From: Hydractinia symbiolongicarpus
Lineage: Eukaryota > Cnidaria > Hydrozoa > Anthoathecata > Hydractiniidae
Length of the DNA stretch: 64,000 bases
Direction of reading: 5' to 3'
Assembly: GCF_029227915.1 (NCBI RefSeq)
Contig: NC_079882.1
Location: 868,001 to 932,000, forward strand
Below are positions 1-15,900 of this stretch, one piece after another. A program made the position numbers and the translations under genes. The notes beneath the pieces are model-generated. The model worked only from the letters and a program-made list of their open reading frames with translations. It did not search any database and was not told the origin of the DNA. Every line of letters starts with the position of its first letter. Within the stretch, counting starts at the first letter, position 1.

Positions 1-157
1 GTATGTGACGCAACCGTTGTAACTGAAGCGGATTGATAGCGTTAGAAAGTCAATGAAATGTAGTTTTTGAAACTGTCGCTATTTCTTCAGCGCGCGATAA
101 CGGCTAGGATTGGTCCCACGGTAAAGAATGATTTATTTATCTAAGTTTTTAAAGGAA

Positions 158-172
158 GTGCTACCACAGCAC
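158..172 (+). repeat. Satellite dyad, GTGCT-ACCAC-AGCAC variant
   Basis: GTGCT and AGCAC are perfect inverted 5-mers around ACCAC. This variant is found in one monomer subtype, for example at 158-172. Another subtype has GCGCT-ACCAC-AGCGC (1275-1289), in which both arms have changed together. It may be a protein-binding site or small cruciform. Confidence 0.6.
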
Positions 173-3100
173 CCAGTGTAATCGCTGAGTTACGGCAATC
201 ATGTCAAATTAAGAAGAATGTTATTTCTTGGAGTCCAATTGTCTCACTTTTACATTTATAAGGTCATGGCCCAAAATCAGTTCAATTAAGTCCCACAGTC
301 AATCGTTTCACTGTTAAACGCGATGCAACGTAGTAATATCAGAAAAATATCGCAAAATACAAGTTGGTACGAATATGTGACGCAACCGTTGTAACTGTAG
401 CGGATTGATAGCGTTAGAAAGTCAATGAAATGTAGTTTTTGAAACTGTCGCTATTTCTTCAGCGCGCGATAACGGCTAGGATTAGTCCCACGGTAAAGAA
501 TGATTTATTTATCTAAGTTTTTAAAGGAAGTGCTACCACAGCACCCAGTGTAATCGCTGAGTTACGGCAATCATGTCAAATTAAGAAGAATGTTATTTCT
601 TGGAGTCCAATTGTCTCAATTTCACATTTATAAGGTCATGGCCCAAAATCAGTTCAATTAAGTCCCACAGTCAATCGTTTCACTGTTAAACGCGATGCAA
701 CGTAGTAATATCAGAAAAATATCGCAAAATACATGTTGGTACGAATATGTGACCCAACCGTTGTAACTCAAACGGACTGAAACTGTAAGAAAGTCAATGA
801 AAAGTAGTTTTTGAAACTGTCGCTATTTCTTCAGCGCGCGATAACGGCTAGGATTGGTCCCACGGTAAAGAATGATTCATTTATCAAAATTATTAAATGA
901 AGCGCTACTACAGCTCCCAGTGTAATCGCTGAGTTCCGGCAATCATGTCAAATTAATGTGAATGCTAATTCTTGGAGTCCAATTGTCTCATTTACCACAT
1001 TTATCAGGTCACAGTCCAAAGTTAGTTCATTTAAGTCCCACATTCAATCGTTTCACTGTTAAAAGCGATGCAACCTAGTAATATGAGCAAAATATCGCTA
1101 AATACATGTTGCTACGACTATGTGACGCAACCGTTGTAACTCAAACGGACTGACACTGTTAAAAAGTCAATGAAATGTAGTTTTTGAAACTGTCTCTATT
1201 TCTTCAACGCAGGATAACGGCTAGGATAGGTCCCACAGTAAAAAATGACTTATTTATCTAAATTTTTAAATGGAGCGCTACCACAGCGCCCAGTGTATTC
1301 GCTGAGTTCCGGCAATCATGTCAAATTAAGAAGAATGTTGTTTTTTGGAGTCCAATAGTCTCACTTTCACATTTATAAGGTCACAGCCCAAAATTAGTTC
1401 AATTAAGTCTCACATACAATCGTTTCACTGTTAAAAGCGATGCAACCTAGTAATAACAGATATATATCGCTAAATACATGTTGGTACGAATGTGTGACGC
1501 AACCGTTGTAACTCAAACGGACTGACATCGTTAGAAAGTCAGTGAAATTTAGTATTTGAAACTGTCGCTATTTCTTCAGCGCAGGATAACGGCTAGGGTT
1601 GGTCCCACAATAAATAATGACTTATTTATCTAAATTTTTAAATGGAACGCCACCACAGCGCCCAGTGTATTCGCTGAGTTCCGGCAATCATGTCAAATTA
1701 AGAAGAATGTTATTTCTTAGAATCCAATAGTCTCACTTACAATATTTATAAGGTCACAGTCCAAAATCAGTTCAATTAAGTCCCACAGTCAATCGTTTCA
1801 CTGGTAAAAGCGATGCAACCTAGTAATATGAGAAAAGTATCGCTAAATACATGTTGGTACAAGTATGTGACGCAACCGTTGTAACTGAAGCGGATTGATA
1901 GCGTTAGAAAGTCAATGAAATGTAGTTTTTGAAACTGTCGCTATTTCGTCAGCGCGCGATAACGGCTAGGATTGGTCCCACGGTAAAGAATGATTTATTT
2001 ATCTAAGTTTTTAAAGGAAGTGCTACCACAGCACCCAGTGTAATCGCTGAGTTACGGCAATCATGTCAAATTAAGAAGAATGTTAATTCTTGGAGTCCAA
2101 TTGTCTCACTTTCACATTTATAAGGTCATGGCCCAAAATCAGTTCAATTAAGTCCCACAGTCAATCGTTTCACTGTTAAACGCGATGCAACGTAGTAATA
2201 TCAGAAAAATATCGCAAAATACATGTTGGTACGAATATGTGACCCAACCGTTGTAACTCAAACGGACTGAAACTGTAAGAAAGTCAATGAAAAGTAGTTT
2301 TTGAAACTGTCGCTATTTCTTCAGCGCGCGATAACGGCTAGGATTGGTCCCACGGTAAAGAATGATTCATTTATCTAAATTATTAAATGAAGCGCCACCA
2401 CAGCGCCCAGTGTATTCGCTGAGTTCCGGCAATCATGTCAAATTAAGAAGAATGTTGTTTTTTGGAGTCCAATAGTCTCACTTTCACATTTATAAGGTCA
2501 CAGCCCAAAATTAGTTCAATTAAGTCTCACATACAATCGATTCACTGTTAAAAGCGATGCAACCTAGTAATAACAGATAAATATGGCTAAATACATGTTG
2601 GTACGAATGTGTGTCGCAACCGTTGTAACTCAAACGGACTGACATCGTTAGAAAGTCAGTGAAATTTAGTATTTGAAACTGTCGCTATTTCTTCAGCGCA
2701 GGATAACGGCTAGGGTTGGTCCCACAATAAATAATGACTTATTCATCTAAATTTTTAAATGGAACGCCACCACAGCGCCCAGTGTATTCGCTGAGTTCCG
2801 GGAATCATGTCAAATTAAGAAGAATGTTATTTCTTGGAGTCCAGTTGTCTCACTTACAATATTTATAAGGTCACAGTCCAAAATCAGTTCAATTAAGTCC
2901 CACAGTCAATCGTTTCACTGGTAAAAGCGATGCAACCTAGTAATATGAGAAAAGTATCGCTAAATACATGTTGGTACGAGTATGTGACGCAACCGTTGTA
3001 ACTGAAGCGGATTGATAGCGTTAGAAAGTCAATGAAATGTAGTTTTTGAAACTGTCGCTATTTCTTCAGCGCGCGATAACGGCTAGGATTGGTCCCACAG

Positions 3101-3864
3101 TAAAGAATGATTTATTTATCTAAGTTTTTAAAGGAAGTGCTACCACAGCACCCAGTGTAATCGCTGAGTTACGGCAATCATGTCAAATTAAGAAGAATGT
3201 TATTTCTTGGAGTCCAATTGTCTCACTTTCACATTTATAAGGTCATGGCCCAAAATCAGTTCAATTAAGTCCCACAGTCAATCGTTTTACTGTTAAACGC
3301 GATGCAACGTAGTAATATCAGAAAAATATCGCAAAATACATGTTGGTACGAGTATGTGACACAACCGTTGTAACTGAAGCGGATTGATACCGTTAGAAAG
3401 TCAATGAAATGTAGTTTTTGAAACTGTCGCTATTTCTTCAGCGCGCGATAACAGCTAGGATTGGTCCCGCGGTAAAGAATGATTGATTTATCTAAGTTTT
3501 TAAAGGAAGTGCTACCACAGCACCCAGTGCAATCGCTGAGTTACGGCAATCATGTCAAATTAAGAAGAATGTTATTTCTTGGGGTCCAATTTTCTCGCTT
3601 TCACATTTATAAGGTCATGGCCCAAAATCAGTTTAATTATGTTCCACAGTCAATCGTTTCACTGCTAAACGCGATACAACGTAGTAATATCGGAAAGATA
3701 TCACGAAATACATGTTGGTACGAATATGTGACACAACCTTTGTAACTCAAACGGACTGACACAGTTAAAAAGTCAATGAAATGTAGTTTTTGAACCTGTC
3801 GCTATTTCTTCAACGCGCGATAACGGCTAGGATTGCTCCCACAGTAAAAAATGACTTATTTATC

Positions 3865-3910
3865 TAAATTTTTAAATTAAGCGCTACCACAGCGTCCAAA
3901 TTAAGAAGAA
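3865..3910 (+). repeat. Satellite monomer with ~31-bp deletion
   Basis: After GCGCTACCACAGCGTCC the sequence jumps to AAATTAAGAAG and lacks the usual GTGTAATCGCTGAG...CATGTC segment. The distance between equivalent TGTAAC landmarks on the two sides is 341 bp in place of 372-373. Confidence 0.85.
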
Positions 3911-6900
3911 TGTTATTTCTTGGAGTCCAATTGTCTCACTTTCACATTTATAAGGTCATGGCCCAAAATCAGTTCAATTAAGTCCCACAGTCAATCGTTT
4001 CACTGTTAAACGCGTTACAACCTAGTAATACCGGAAAGATACAACGAAATACATGTTGGTACGAATATGTGACTCAACCGTTGTAACTCAAACGGATTGA
4101 TACTTTTAGAAAGTCAATGAAATGTAGTTTTTCAAACTTTCTCCATTTCTTCAGCGCGCAATAACGGCTAGGATTGGTCCCACAGTAAAAAATGACTTAT
4201 TTATCTAAATTTTTAAATGAAGCGCTACCAGAGCGTCCAGTGTAATCGCTGAGTTCCGGCAATCATGTCAAATTAATAAGAATGTTATTTCTTGGAGTCC
4301 AATTTTCTCACTTTCACATTTATAAGGTCATGGCCCAAAATCAGTTTAATTAAGCCCCACAGTCAATCGTTTCACTGTTAAACGCGATACAACCTAGTAA
4401 TTCCGGAAAGATATCACGAAATACATGTTGGTACGAATATGTGACTCAACTGTTGTAACTTAAACGGATTGATGCTGTTAGAAAGTCAATGAAATGTAGT
4501 TTTTCAAACTTTCTCCATTTCTTCAGCGCGGGATAACGGCTAGGATTGGTCCCACAGTAAAACATGACTTATTTATCTAAATTTTTAAATGGAGCGCTAC
4601 CACAGCGCCCAGTGTATTCGGTGAGTTCCGGCAATCATGTCAAATTAAGAAGAATGTTATTTTTTGGAGTCCAATAGTCTCACTTTCACATTTATAAGGT
4701 CACAGCCCAAAATTAGTTCAATTAAGTCTCACATACAATCTTTTCACTGTTAAAAGCGATGCAACCTAGTAATAACAGATAAATATCGCTAAATACATGT
4801 TGGTAAGAATGTGTGACCCAACCGTTGTAACTCAAACGGACTGACATCGTTAGAAAGTCAGTGAATTTAGTATTTGAAACTGTCGCTATTTCTTCAGCGC
4901 AGGATAACGGCTAGGATTGGTCCCACAATAAATAATGACTTATTTATCTAAATTTTTAAATGGAACGCCACCACAGCGCCCAGTGTATTCGCTGAGTTCC
5001 GGCAATCATGTCAAATTAAGAAGAATGTTATTTCTTAGAGTCCAATAGTCTCACTTACAATATTTATAAGGTCACAGTCCAAAATCAGTTCAATTAAGTC
5101 TCACAGTCAATCGTTTCACTGTTAAAAGCGATGCAACCTAGTAATATGAGAAAAGAATCGCTAAATACATGTTGGTACGAGTATGTGACGCAACCGTTGT
5201 AACTGAAGCGGATTGATAGCGTTAGAAAGTCAATGAAATGTAGTTTTTGAAACTGTCGCTATTTCTTCAGCGTCCGATAACGGCTAGGATTGGTCCCACG
5301 GTAAAGACTGATTTATTTATCTAAGTTTTTAAAGGAAGTGCTACCACAGCACCCAGTGTAATCGCTGAGTTACGGCAATCATGTCAAATTAAGAAGAATG
5401 TTATTTCTTGGAGTCCAATTGTCTCACTTTCACATTTATAAGGTCATGGCGCAAAATCAGTTCAATTAAGTCCCACAGTCAATCGTTTCACTGTTAAACG
5501 CGATGCAACGTAGTAATATCAGAAAAATATCGCAAAATACATGTTGGTACGAATATGTGACCCAACCGTTGTAACTCAAACCGACTGAAACTGTAAGAAA
5601 GTCAATGAAAAGTAGTTTTTGAAACTGTCGCTATTTCTTCAGCGCGCGATAATGGCTAGGATTGGTCCCACGGTAAAGAATGATTCATTTATCTAAATTA
5701 TTAAATGAAGCGCTACTACAGCTCCCAGTGTAATCGCTGAGTTCCGGCAATCATGTCAAATTAATATGAATGCTAATTCTTGGAGTCCAATTGTCTCATT
5801 TATCACATTTATCAGGTCACAGTCCAAAGTTAGTTCAATTAAGTCCCACATTCAATCGTTTCACTGTTAAAAGCGATGCAACGTAGTAATATCGGAAAAA
5901 TTTCGCTAAATACATGTTGGTACGAATATGTGACACAACCGTTGTAACTCAAACGGATTGATACTTTTAGAAAGTCAATGAAATGTAGTTTTCCAAACTT
6001 TCTCCATTTCTTCAGCGCGCAATAACGGCTAGGATTGGTCCCACAGTAAAAAATGACTTATTTATCTAAATTTTTAAATGAAGCGCTACCAGAGCGTCCA
6101 GTGTAATCGCTGAGTTCCGGCAATCATGTCAAATTAATAAGAATGTTATTTCTTGGAGTCCAATTTTCTCACTTTCACATTTATAAGGTCATGGCCCAAA
6201 ATCAGATTAATTAAGTCCCACAGTCAATCGTTTCACTGTTAAACGCGATACAACCTAGTAATTCCGGAAAGATATCACGAAATACATGTTGGTACGAATA
6301 TGAGACTCAACTGTTGTAACTGAAACGGATTGATGCTGTTAGAAAGTCAATGAAATGTAGTTTTTGAAACTGTCTCTATTTCTTCAGCGCAGGATAACGG
6401 CTAGGATAGGTCCCACAGTAAAACATGACTTATTTATCTAAATTTTTAAATGGAGCGCTACCACAGCGCCCAGTGTATTCGCTGAGTTCCGGCAATCATG
6501 TCAAATTAAGAAGAATGTTATTTTTTGGAGTCCAATAGTCTCACTTTCACATTTATAAGGTCATGGCCCAAAATCAGATTAATTAAGTCCCACAGTCAAT
6601 CGTTTCACTGTTAAACGCGTTACAACCTAGTAATACCGGAAAGATACAACGAAATACATGTTGGTACGAATATGTGACTCAACTGTTGTAACTTAAACGG
6701 ATTGATGCTGTTAGAAAGTCAATGAAATGTAGTTTTTGAAACTGTCTCTATTTCTTCAGCGCAGGATAACGGCTAGGATAGGTCCCACAGTAAAACATGA
6801 CTTATTTATCTAAATTTTTAAATGGAGCGCTACCACAGCGCCCAGTGTATTCGCTGAGTTCCGGCAATCATGTCAAATTAAGAAGAATGTTATTTTTTGG

Positions 6901-9900
6901 AGTCCAATAGTCTCACTTTTACATTTATAAGGTCACAGCCCAAAATTAGTTCAATTAAGTCTCACATACAATCGTTTCACTGTTAAAAGCGATGCAACCT
7001 AGTAATAACAGATAAATATCGCTAAATACATGTTGGTAAGAATGTGTGACCCAACCGTTGTAACTCAAACGGACTGACATCGTTAGAAAGTCAGTGAAAT
7101 TTAGTATTTGAAACTGTCGCTGTTTCTTCAGCGCAGGATAACGGCTAGGATTGGTCCCACAATAAATAATGACTTATTTATCTAAATTTTTAAATGGAAC
7201 GCCACCACAGCGCCCAGTGTATTCGCTGAGTTCCGGCAATCATGTCAAATTAAGAAGAATGTCATTTCTTGGAGTCCAAATGTCTCATTTATCACATTTA
7301 TCAGGTCACAGTCCAAAGTTAGTTCAATTAAGTCCCACATTCAATCGTTTCACTGTTAAAAGCGATGCAACCTAGTAATATGAGAAAAATATCGCTAAAT
7401 ACATGTTGCTAGGAGTATGTGACGCAACTGTTGTAACTGAAGCAGATTGATACCGTTAGAAAGTCAATGAAATGTAGTTTTTGAAACTGTCGCTATTTCT
7501 TCAGCGCGCAATAACAGCTAGGATTGGTCCCGCGGTAAAGAATGATTTATTTATCTAAGTTTCTAAAGGAAGTGCTACCACAGCACCCAGTGTAATCGCT
7601 GAGTTACGGCAATCATGTCAAATTAAGAAGAATGTTATTTCTTGGAGTCCAATTTTCTCACTTTCACATTTATAAGGTCATGGCCCAAAATCAGTTTAAT
7701 TAAGTCCCACAGTCAATCGTTTCACTGCTAAACGCGATACAACCTAGTAATTCCGGAAAGATATCACGAAATACATGTTGGTACGAATATGTGACTCAAC
7801 CGTTGTAACTTAAACGGATTGATGCTGTTAGAAAGTCAATGAAATGTAGTTTTTCAAACTTTCTCCATTTCTTCAGCGCGGGATAACGGCTAGGATTGGT
7901 CCCACAGTAAAAAATGACTTATTTATCTAAATTTTTAAATGAAGCGCCACCACAGCGCCCAGTGTATGCGCTGAGCTCCGACAATCATGTCAAATTAAGA
8001 AGAATGTCATTTCTTGGAGTCCAAATGTCTCACTTATCACATTTTTAACGTCACAGTCAAAAATCAGTTCAATTAAGTCCCACAGTCAATCGTTTCACTG
8101 TTAAACGCGATGCAACGTAGTAATATCGGAAAAATATCGCTAAATACATGTTGGTACGAATATGTGACCCAACCGTTGTAACTCAAACGGACTGACACTG
8201 TTAAAAAGTCAATGAAATGTAGTTTTTGAACCTGCCGCTATTTCTTCAGCGCGCGATAACGGCTAAGATTGGTCCCACAGTAAAAAAATGACTTATTTAT
8301 CTAAATTTTTAAATTAAGTGCTACCACAGCGTCCAGTGTGATCGCTGAGTTCCGGCAATCATGTCAAACTAAGAAGAATGTTATTTCTTGGAGTCCAATT
8401 GTCTCAGTAACAATATATATAAGGTCACAGTCCAAAATCAGTTCAATTAAGTCTCACAGTCAATCGTTTCACTGTTAAAAGCGATGCAACCTAGTATTAT
8501 GAGAAAAATATCTCTAAATACATGTTGGTACGAGTATGTGACGCAACGTTGTAACTGACGCGGATTGATACCGTTAGAAAGTCAATGAAATGTAGTTTTT
8601 GAAACTGTCGCTATTTCTTCAGCACAGGATAACGGCTAGGATTGGTCCCACTGTAAAAAATGACTTATTTATCTAAATTTTTAAATGAAGCGCCACCACA
8701 GCGCCCAGTGTATGCGCTGAGCTCCGACAATCATATCAAATTAAGAAGAATGTCATTTCTTGGAGTCCAAATGTCTCACTTATCACATTTTTAACGTCAC
8801 AGTCCAAAATCAGTTCAATTAAGTCCCACAGTCAATCGTTTCACTGTTAAACGCGATGCAACGTAGTAATATCGGAAAAATATCGCTAAATACATGTTGG
8901 TACGAATATGTGACCCAACCGTTGTAACTCAAACGGACTGACACTGTTAGAAAGTCAATGAAATGTAGTTTTTGAACCTGTCGCTATTTATCCAGCGCGC
9001 GATAACGGCTAAGATTGGTCCCACAGTAAAAAAATGACTTATTTGTCTAAATTTTTAAATTAAGCGCTACCACAGCGTCCAGTGTAATCGCTGAGTTCCG
9101 GCAATCATGTCAAACTAAGAAGAATGTTATTTCTTGGAGTCCAATTGTCTCACTAACAATATTTATAAGGTCACAGTCCAAAATCAGTTCAATTAAGTCC
9201 CACAGTCAATCGTTTCACTGGTAAAAGCGATGCAACCTAGTAATATGAGAAAAGTATCGCTAAATACATGTTGGTACGAGTATGTGACGCAACCGTTGTA
9301 ACTGAAGCGGATTGATAGCGTTAGAAAGTCAATGAAATGTAGTTTTTGAATCTGTCGCTATTTCTTCAGCGCGCGATAACGGCTAGGATTGGTCCCACGG
9401 TAAAGAATGATTTATTTATCTAAGTTTTTAAAGGAAGTGCTACCACAGCACTCAGTGTAATCGCTGAGTTACGGCAATCATGTCAAATTAAGAAGAATGT
9501 TATTTCTTGGAGTCCAATTGTCTCACTTTCACATTTATAAGGTCATGGCCCAAAATCAGTTCAATTAAGTCCCACAGTCAATCGTTTCACTGCTAAACGC
9601 GATGCAACGTAGTAATATCAAAAAAATATCGCAAAATACATGTTGGTACGAATATGTGACCCAACCGTTGTAACTCAAACGGACTGACACTGTTAGAAAG
9701 TCAATGAAATGTAGTTTTTGAACCTGTCGCTATTTCTCCAGCGCGCGATAACGGCTAAGATTGGTCCCACAGTAAAAAAATGACTTATTTGTCTAAATTT
9801 TTAAATTAAGCGCTACCACAGCGTCCAGTGTAATCGCTGAGTTCCGGCAATCATGTCAAACTAAGAAGAATGTTATTTCTTGGAGTCCAATTGTCTCACT

Positions 9901-12900
9901 AACAATATTTATAAGGTCACAGTCCAAAATCAGTTCAATTAAGTCCCACAGTCAATCGTTTCACTGTTAAAAGCGATGCAACCTAGTAATATGAGAAAAG
10001 TATCGCTAAATACATGTTGGTACGAGTATGTGACGCAACCGTTGTAACTGAAGCGGATTGATAGCGTTAGAAAGTCAATGAAATGTAGTTTTTGAAACTG
10101 TCGCTATTTCTTCAGCGCGCGATAACGGCTAGGATTGGTCCCACGGTAAAGAATGATTTATTTATCTAAGTTTTTAAAGGAAGTGCTACCACAGCACTCA
10201 GTGTAATCGCTGAGTTACGGCAATCATGTCAAATTAAGAAGAATGTTATTTCTTGGAGTCCAATTGTCTCACTTTCACATTTATAAGGTCATGGCCCAAA
10301 ATCAGTTCAATTAAGTCCCACAGTCAATCGTTTCACTGCTAAACGCGATGCAACGTAGTAATATCAAAAAAATATCGCAAAATACATGTTGGTACGAATA
10401 TGTGACCCAACCGTTGTAACTCAAACGGACTGAAACTGTAAGAAAGTCAATGAAAAGTAGTTTTTGAAACTGTTGCTATTTCTTCAGCGCGCGATAACGG
10501 CTAGGATTGGTCCCACGGTAAAGAATGATTCATTTATCTAAATTATTAAATGAAGCGCTACTACAGCTCCCAGTGTAATCGCTGAGTTCCGGCAATCATG
10601 TCAAATTAATATGAATGCTAATTCTTGGAGTCCAATTGTCTCATTTATCACATTTATCAGGTCACAGTCCAAAGTTAGTTCAATTAAGTCCCACATTCAA
10701 TCGTTTCACTGTTAAAAGCGATGCAACCTTGTAATATGAGAAATATATCGCTAAATACATGTTGCTACGAGTATGTGACGCAACCGTTGTAACTGAAGCG
10801 GATTGATACCGTTAGAAAGTCAATGAAATGTAGTTTTTGAAACTGTCGCTATTTCTTCAGCGCGCGATAACAGCTAGGATTGGTCCCGCGGTAAAGAATG
10901 ATTTATTTATCTAAGTTTTTAAAGGAAGTGCTACCACAGCACCCAGTGTAATCGCTGAGTTACGGCAATCATGTCAAATTAAGAAGAATGTTATTTCTTG
11001 GAGTCCAATTTTCTCCCTTTCACATTTATAAGGTCATGGCCCAAAATCAGTTTAATTAAGTCCCACAGTCAATCGTTTCACTGCTAAACGCGATACAACC
11101 TAGTAATTCCGGAAAGATATCACGAAATACATGTTGGTACGAATATGTGACTCAACCGTTGTAACTTAAACGGATTGATGCTGTTAGAAAGTCAATGAAA
11201 TGTAGTTTTTCAAACTTTCTCCATTTCTTCAGCGCGGGATAACGGCTAGGATTGGTCCCACAGTAAAAAATGACTTATTTATCTACATTTTTAAATGAAG
11301 CGCCACCACAGCGCCCAGTGTATGCGCTGAGCTCCGACAATCATGTCAAATTAAGAAGAATGTCATTTCTTGGTGTCCAAATGTCTCACTTATCACATTT
11401 TTAACGTCACAGTCCAAAATCAGTTCAATTAAGTCCCACAGTCAATTGTTTCACTGTTAAACGCGATGCAACGTAGTAATATCGGAAAAATATCGCTAAA
11501 TACATGTTGGTACGAATATGTGACCCAACCGTTGTAACTCAAACGGACTGACACTGTTAAAGAGTCAATGAAATGTAGTTTTTGAACCTGTTGCTATTTC
11601 TTCAGCGCGCGATAACGGCTAAGATTGGTCCCACAGTAAAAAAATGACTTATTTATCTAAATTTTTAAATTAAGCGCTACCACAGCGTCCAGTGTAAGCG
11701 CTGAGTTCCGGCAATCATGTCAAACTAAGAAGAATGTTATTTCTTGGAGTCCAATTGTCTCAGTAACAATATTTATGAGGTCACAGTCCCAAATCAGTTC
11801 AATTAAGTCTCACAGTCAATCGTTTTACTGTTAAAAGCGATGCAACCTAGTAATATGAGAAAAATATCTCTAAATACATGTTGGTACGAGTATGTGACGC
11901 AACCGTTGTAACTGACGCGGATTGATACCGTTAGAAAGTCAATGAAATGTAGTTTTTGAAACTGTCGCTATTTCTTCAGCACAGGATAACGGCTAGGATT
12001 GGTCCCACAGTAAATAATGAATTATTTATCTAAATGTTTAAATGAAGCGCTACCTCAGCGCCCAGTGTCATCGCTGAGTTACGGCAATCATGTCAAATTA
12101 AGAAGAATGTTATTTCTTGGAGTCCAATTTTCTCACTTTCACATTTATAAGGTAATGGCTCAAAATTAGTTTAATTAAGTCCCACAGTCAATCGTTTCAC
12201 TGCTAAACGCGATACAACCTAGTAATTCCGGAAAGATATCACGAAATACATGTTGGTACGAATATGTGACTCAACCGTTGTAACTTAAACGGATTGATGC
12301 TGTTACAAAGTCAATGAAATGTAGTTTTTCAAACTTTCTCCATTTCTTCAGCGCGGGATAAGGGCTAGGATTGGTCCCACAGTAAAAAATGACTTATTTA
12401 TCTAAATTTTTAAATAAAGCGCCACCACAGCACCCAGTGTATGCGCTGAGCTCCGACAATCATGTCAATTTAAGAAGAATGTCATTTCTTGGAGTCCAAA
12501 TGTCTCACGTATCACATTTTTAACGTCACAGTTCAAAATCAGTTCAATTAAGTCCCACAGTCAATCGTTTCACTGTTAAACGCGATGCAACGTAGTAATA
12601 TCGGAAAAATATCGCTAAATACATGTTGGTACGAATATGTGACCCAACCGTTGTAACTCAAACGGACTGACACTGTTAAAAAGTCAATGAAATGTAGTTT
12701 TTGAACCTGTCGCTATTTCTTCAGCGCGCGATAACGGCTAAGATTAGTCCCACAGTAAAAAAATGACTTATTTATCTAAATTTTTAAATTAAGCGCTACC
12801 ACAGCGTCCAGTGTAATCGCTGAGTTCCGGCAATCATGTCAAACTAAGAAGAATGTTATTTCTTGGAGTCCAATTTTCTCCCTTTCACATTTATAAGGTC

Positions 12901-15900
12901 ATGGCCCAAAATCAGTTTAATTAAGTCCCACAGTCAATCGTTTCACTGCTAAACGCGATACAACCTAGTAATTCCGGAAAGATATCACGAAATACATGTT
13001 GGTACGAATATGTGACTCAACTGTTGTAACTTAAACGGATTGATGCTGTTAGAAAGTCAATGAAATGTAGTTTTTCAAACTTTCTCCATTTCTTCAGCGC
13101 GGGGTAACGGCTAGGATTGGTCCCACAGTAAAAAATGACTTATTTATCTAAATTTTTAAATAAAGCGCCACCACAGCGCCCAGTGTATGCGCTGAGCTCC
13201 GACAATCATGTCAAATTAAGAAGAATGTCATTTCTTGGAGTCCAAATGTCTCACGTATCACATTTTTAACGTCACAGTTCAAAATCAGTTCAATTAAGTC
13301 CCACAGTCAATCGTTTCACTGTTAAACGCGATGCAACGTAGTAATATCGGAAAAATATCGCTAAATACATGTTGGTACGAATATGTGACCCAACCGTTGT
13401 AACTCAAGCGGACTGACACTGTTAAAAAGTCAATGAAATGTAGTTTTTGAACCTGTCGCTATTTCTTCAGCGCGCGATAACGGCTAAGATTAGTCCCACA
13501 GTAAAAAAATGACTTATTTATCTAAATTTTTAAATTAAGCGCTACCACAGCGTCCAGTGTAATCGCTGAGTTCCGGCAATCATGTCAAACTAAGAAGAAT
13601 GTTATTTCTTGGAGTCCAATTTTCTCCCTTTCACATTTATAAAGTCATGGCCCAAAATCAGTTTAATTAAGTCCCACAGTCAATCGTTTCACTGCTAAAC
13701 GCGATACAACCTAGTAATTCCGGAAAGATATCACGAAATACATGTTGGTACGAATATGTGACTCAACCGTTGTAACTTAAACGGATTGATGCTGTTAGAA
13801 AGTCAATGAAATGTAGTTTTTCAAACTTTCTCCATTTCTTCAGCGCGGGATAACGGCTAGGATTGGTCCCACAGTAAAAAATGAATTATTTATCTACATT
13901 TTTAAATGAAGCGCCACCACAGCGCCCAGTGTATGCGCTGAGCTCCGACAATCATGTCAAATTAAGAAGAATGTCATTTCTTGGAGTCCAAATGTCTCAC
14001 TTATCACATTTTTAACGTCACAGTCCAAAATCAGTTCAATTAAGTCCCACAGTCAATTGTTTCACTGTTAAACGCGATGCAACGTAGTAATATCGGAAAA
14101 ATATCGCTAAATACATGTTGGTACGAATATGTGACCCAACCGTTGTAACTCAAACGGACTGACACTGTAAAAAAGTCAATGAAATGTAGTTTTTGAACCT
14201 GTCGCTATTTCTTCAGCGCGCGATAACGGCTAAGATTGGTCCCACAGTAAAAAAATGACTTATTTATCTAAATTTTTAAATTTAGCGCTACCACAGCGTC
14301 CAGTGTAAGCGCTGAGTTCCGGCAATCATGTCAAACTAAGAAGAATGTTATTTCTTGGAGTCCAATTGTCTCAGTAACTATATTTATAAGGTCACAGTCC
14401 CAAATCAGTTCAATTAAGTCTCACAGTCAATCGTGTTACTGTTAAAAGCGATGCAACCTAGTAATATGAGAAAAATATCTCTAAATACATGTTGGTACGA
14501 GTATGTGACTCAACCGTTGTAACTTAAACGGATTGATGCTGTTAGAAAGTCAATGAAATGTAGTTTTTCAAACTTTCTCCATTTCTTCAGCGCGGGATAA
14601 GGGCTAGGATTGGTCCCACAGTAAAAAATGACTTATTTATCTAAATTTTTAAATAAAGCGCCACCACAGCGCCCAGTGTAATCGCTGAGTTCCGGCAATC
14701 ATGTCAAACTAAGAAGAATGTTATTTCTTGAAGTCCAATTGTCTCACTAACAATATTTATAAGGTCACAGTCCAAAATCAGTTCAATTAAGTCCCACAGT
14801 CAATCGTTTCACTGTTAAAAGCGATGCAACCTAGTAATATGAGAAAAATATCTCTAAATACATGTTGGTACGAGTATGTGACGCAACCGTTGTAACTGAC
14901 GCGGATTGATACCGTTAGAAAGTCAATGAAATGTAGTTTTTGAAACTGTCGCTATTTCTTCAGCACAGGATGACGGCTAGGATTGGTCCCACAGTAAATA
15001 ATGAATTATTTATCTAAATTTTTAAATGAAGCGCTACCTCAGCGCCCAGTGTCATCGCTGAGTTACGGCAATCATGTCAAATTAAGAAGAATGTTATTTC
15101 TTGGAGTCCAATTTTCTCACTTTCACATTTATAAGGTCATGGCCGAAAATCAGTTCAATTAAGTCCCACAGTCAATCGTTTCACTGCTAAACGCGATACA
15201 ACCTAGTAATTCCGGAAAGATATCACGAAATACATGTTGGTACGAATATGTGACTCAACCGTTGTAACTTAAACGGATTGATGCTGTTAGAAAGTCAATG
15301 AAATGTAGTTTTTCAAACTTTCTCCATTTCTTCAGCGCGGGATAAGGGCTAGGATTGGTCCCACAGTAAAAAATGACTTATTTATCTAAATTTTTAAATA
15401 AAGCGCCACCACAGCGCCCAGTGTATGCGCTGAGCTCCGACAATCATGTCAAATTAAGAAGAATGTCATTTCTTGGAGTCCAAATGTCTCACGTATCACA
15501 TTTTTAACGTCACAGTTCAAAATCAGTTCAATTAAGTCCCACAGTCAATCGTTTCACTGTTAAATCGATGCGACGTAGTAATATCGGAAAAATATCGCTA
15601 AATACATGTTGGTACGAATATGTGACCCAACCGTTGTAACTCAAGCGGACTGACACTGTTAAAAAGTCAATGAAATGTAGTTTTTAAACCTGTCGCTATT
15701 TCTTCAGCGCGCGATAACGGCTAAGATTAGTCCCACAGTAAAAAAATGACTTATTTATCTAAATTTTTAAATTAAGCGCTACCACAGCGTCCAGTGTAAT
15801 CGCTGAGTTCCGGCAATCATGTCAAACTAAGAAGAATGTTATTTCTTGGAGTCCAATTTTCTCCCTTTCACATTTATAAGGTCATGGCCCAAAATCAGTT

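Noticed and set aside
3479-3745. Open frame of 88 codons in the left satellite array
   Set aside because: It is one monomer that happens to lack stops. Neighbouring monomers have stops at the same places, and no start context or motif supports a gene. The same holds for 7169-7375, 23458-23646 and 32906-33112.
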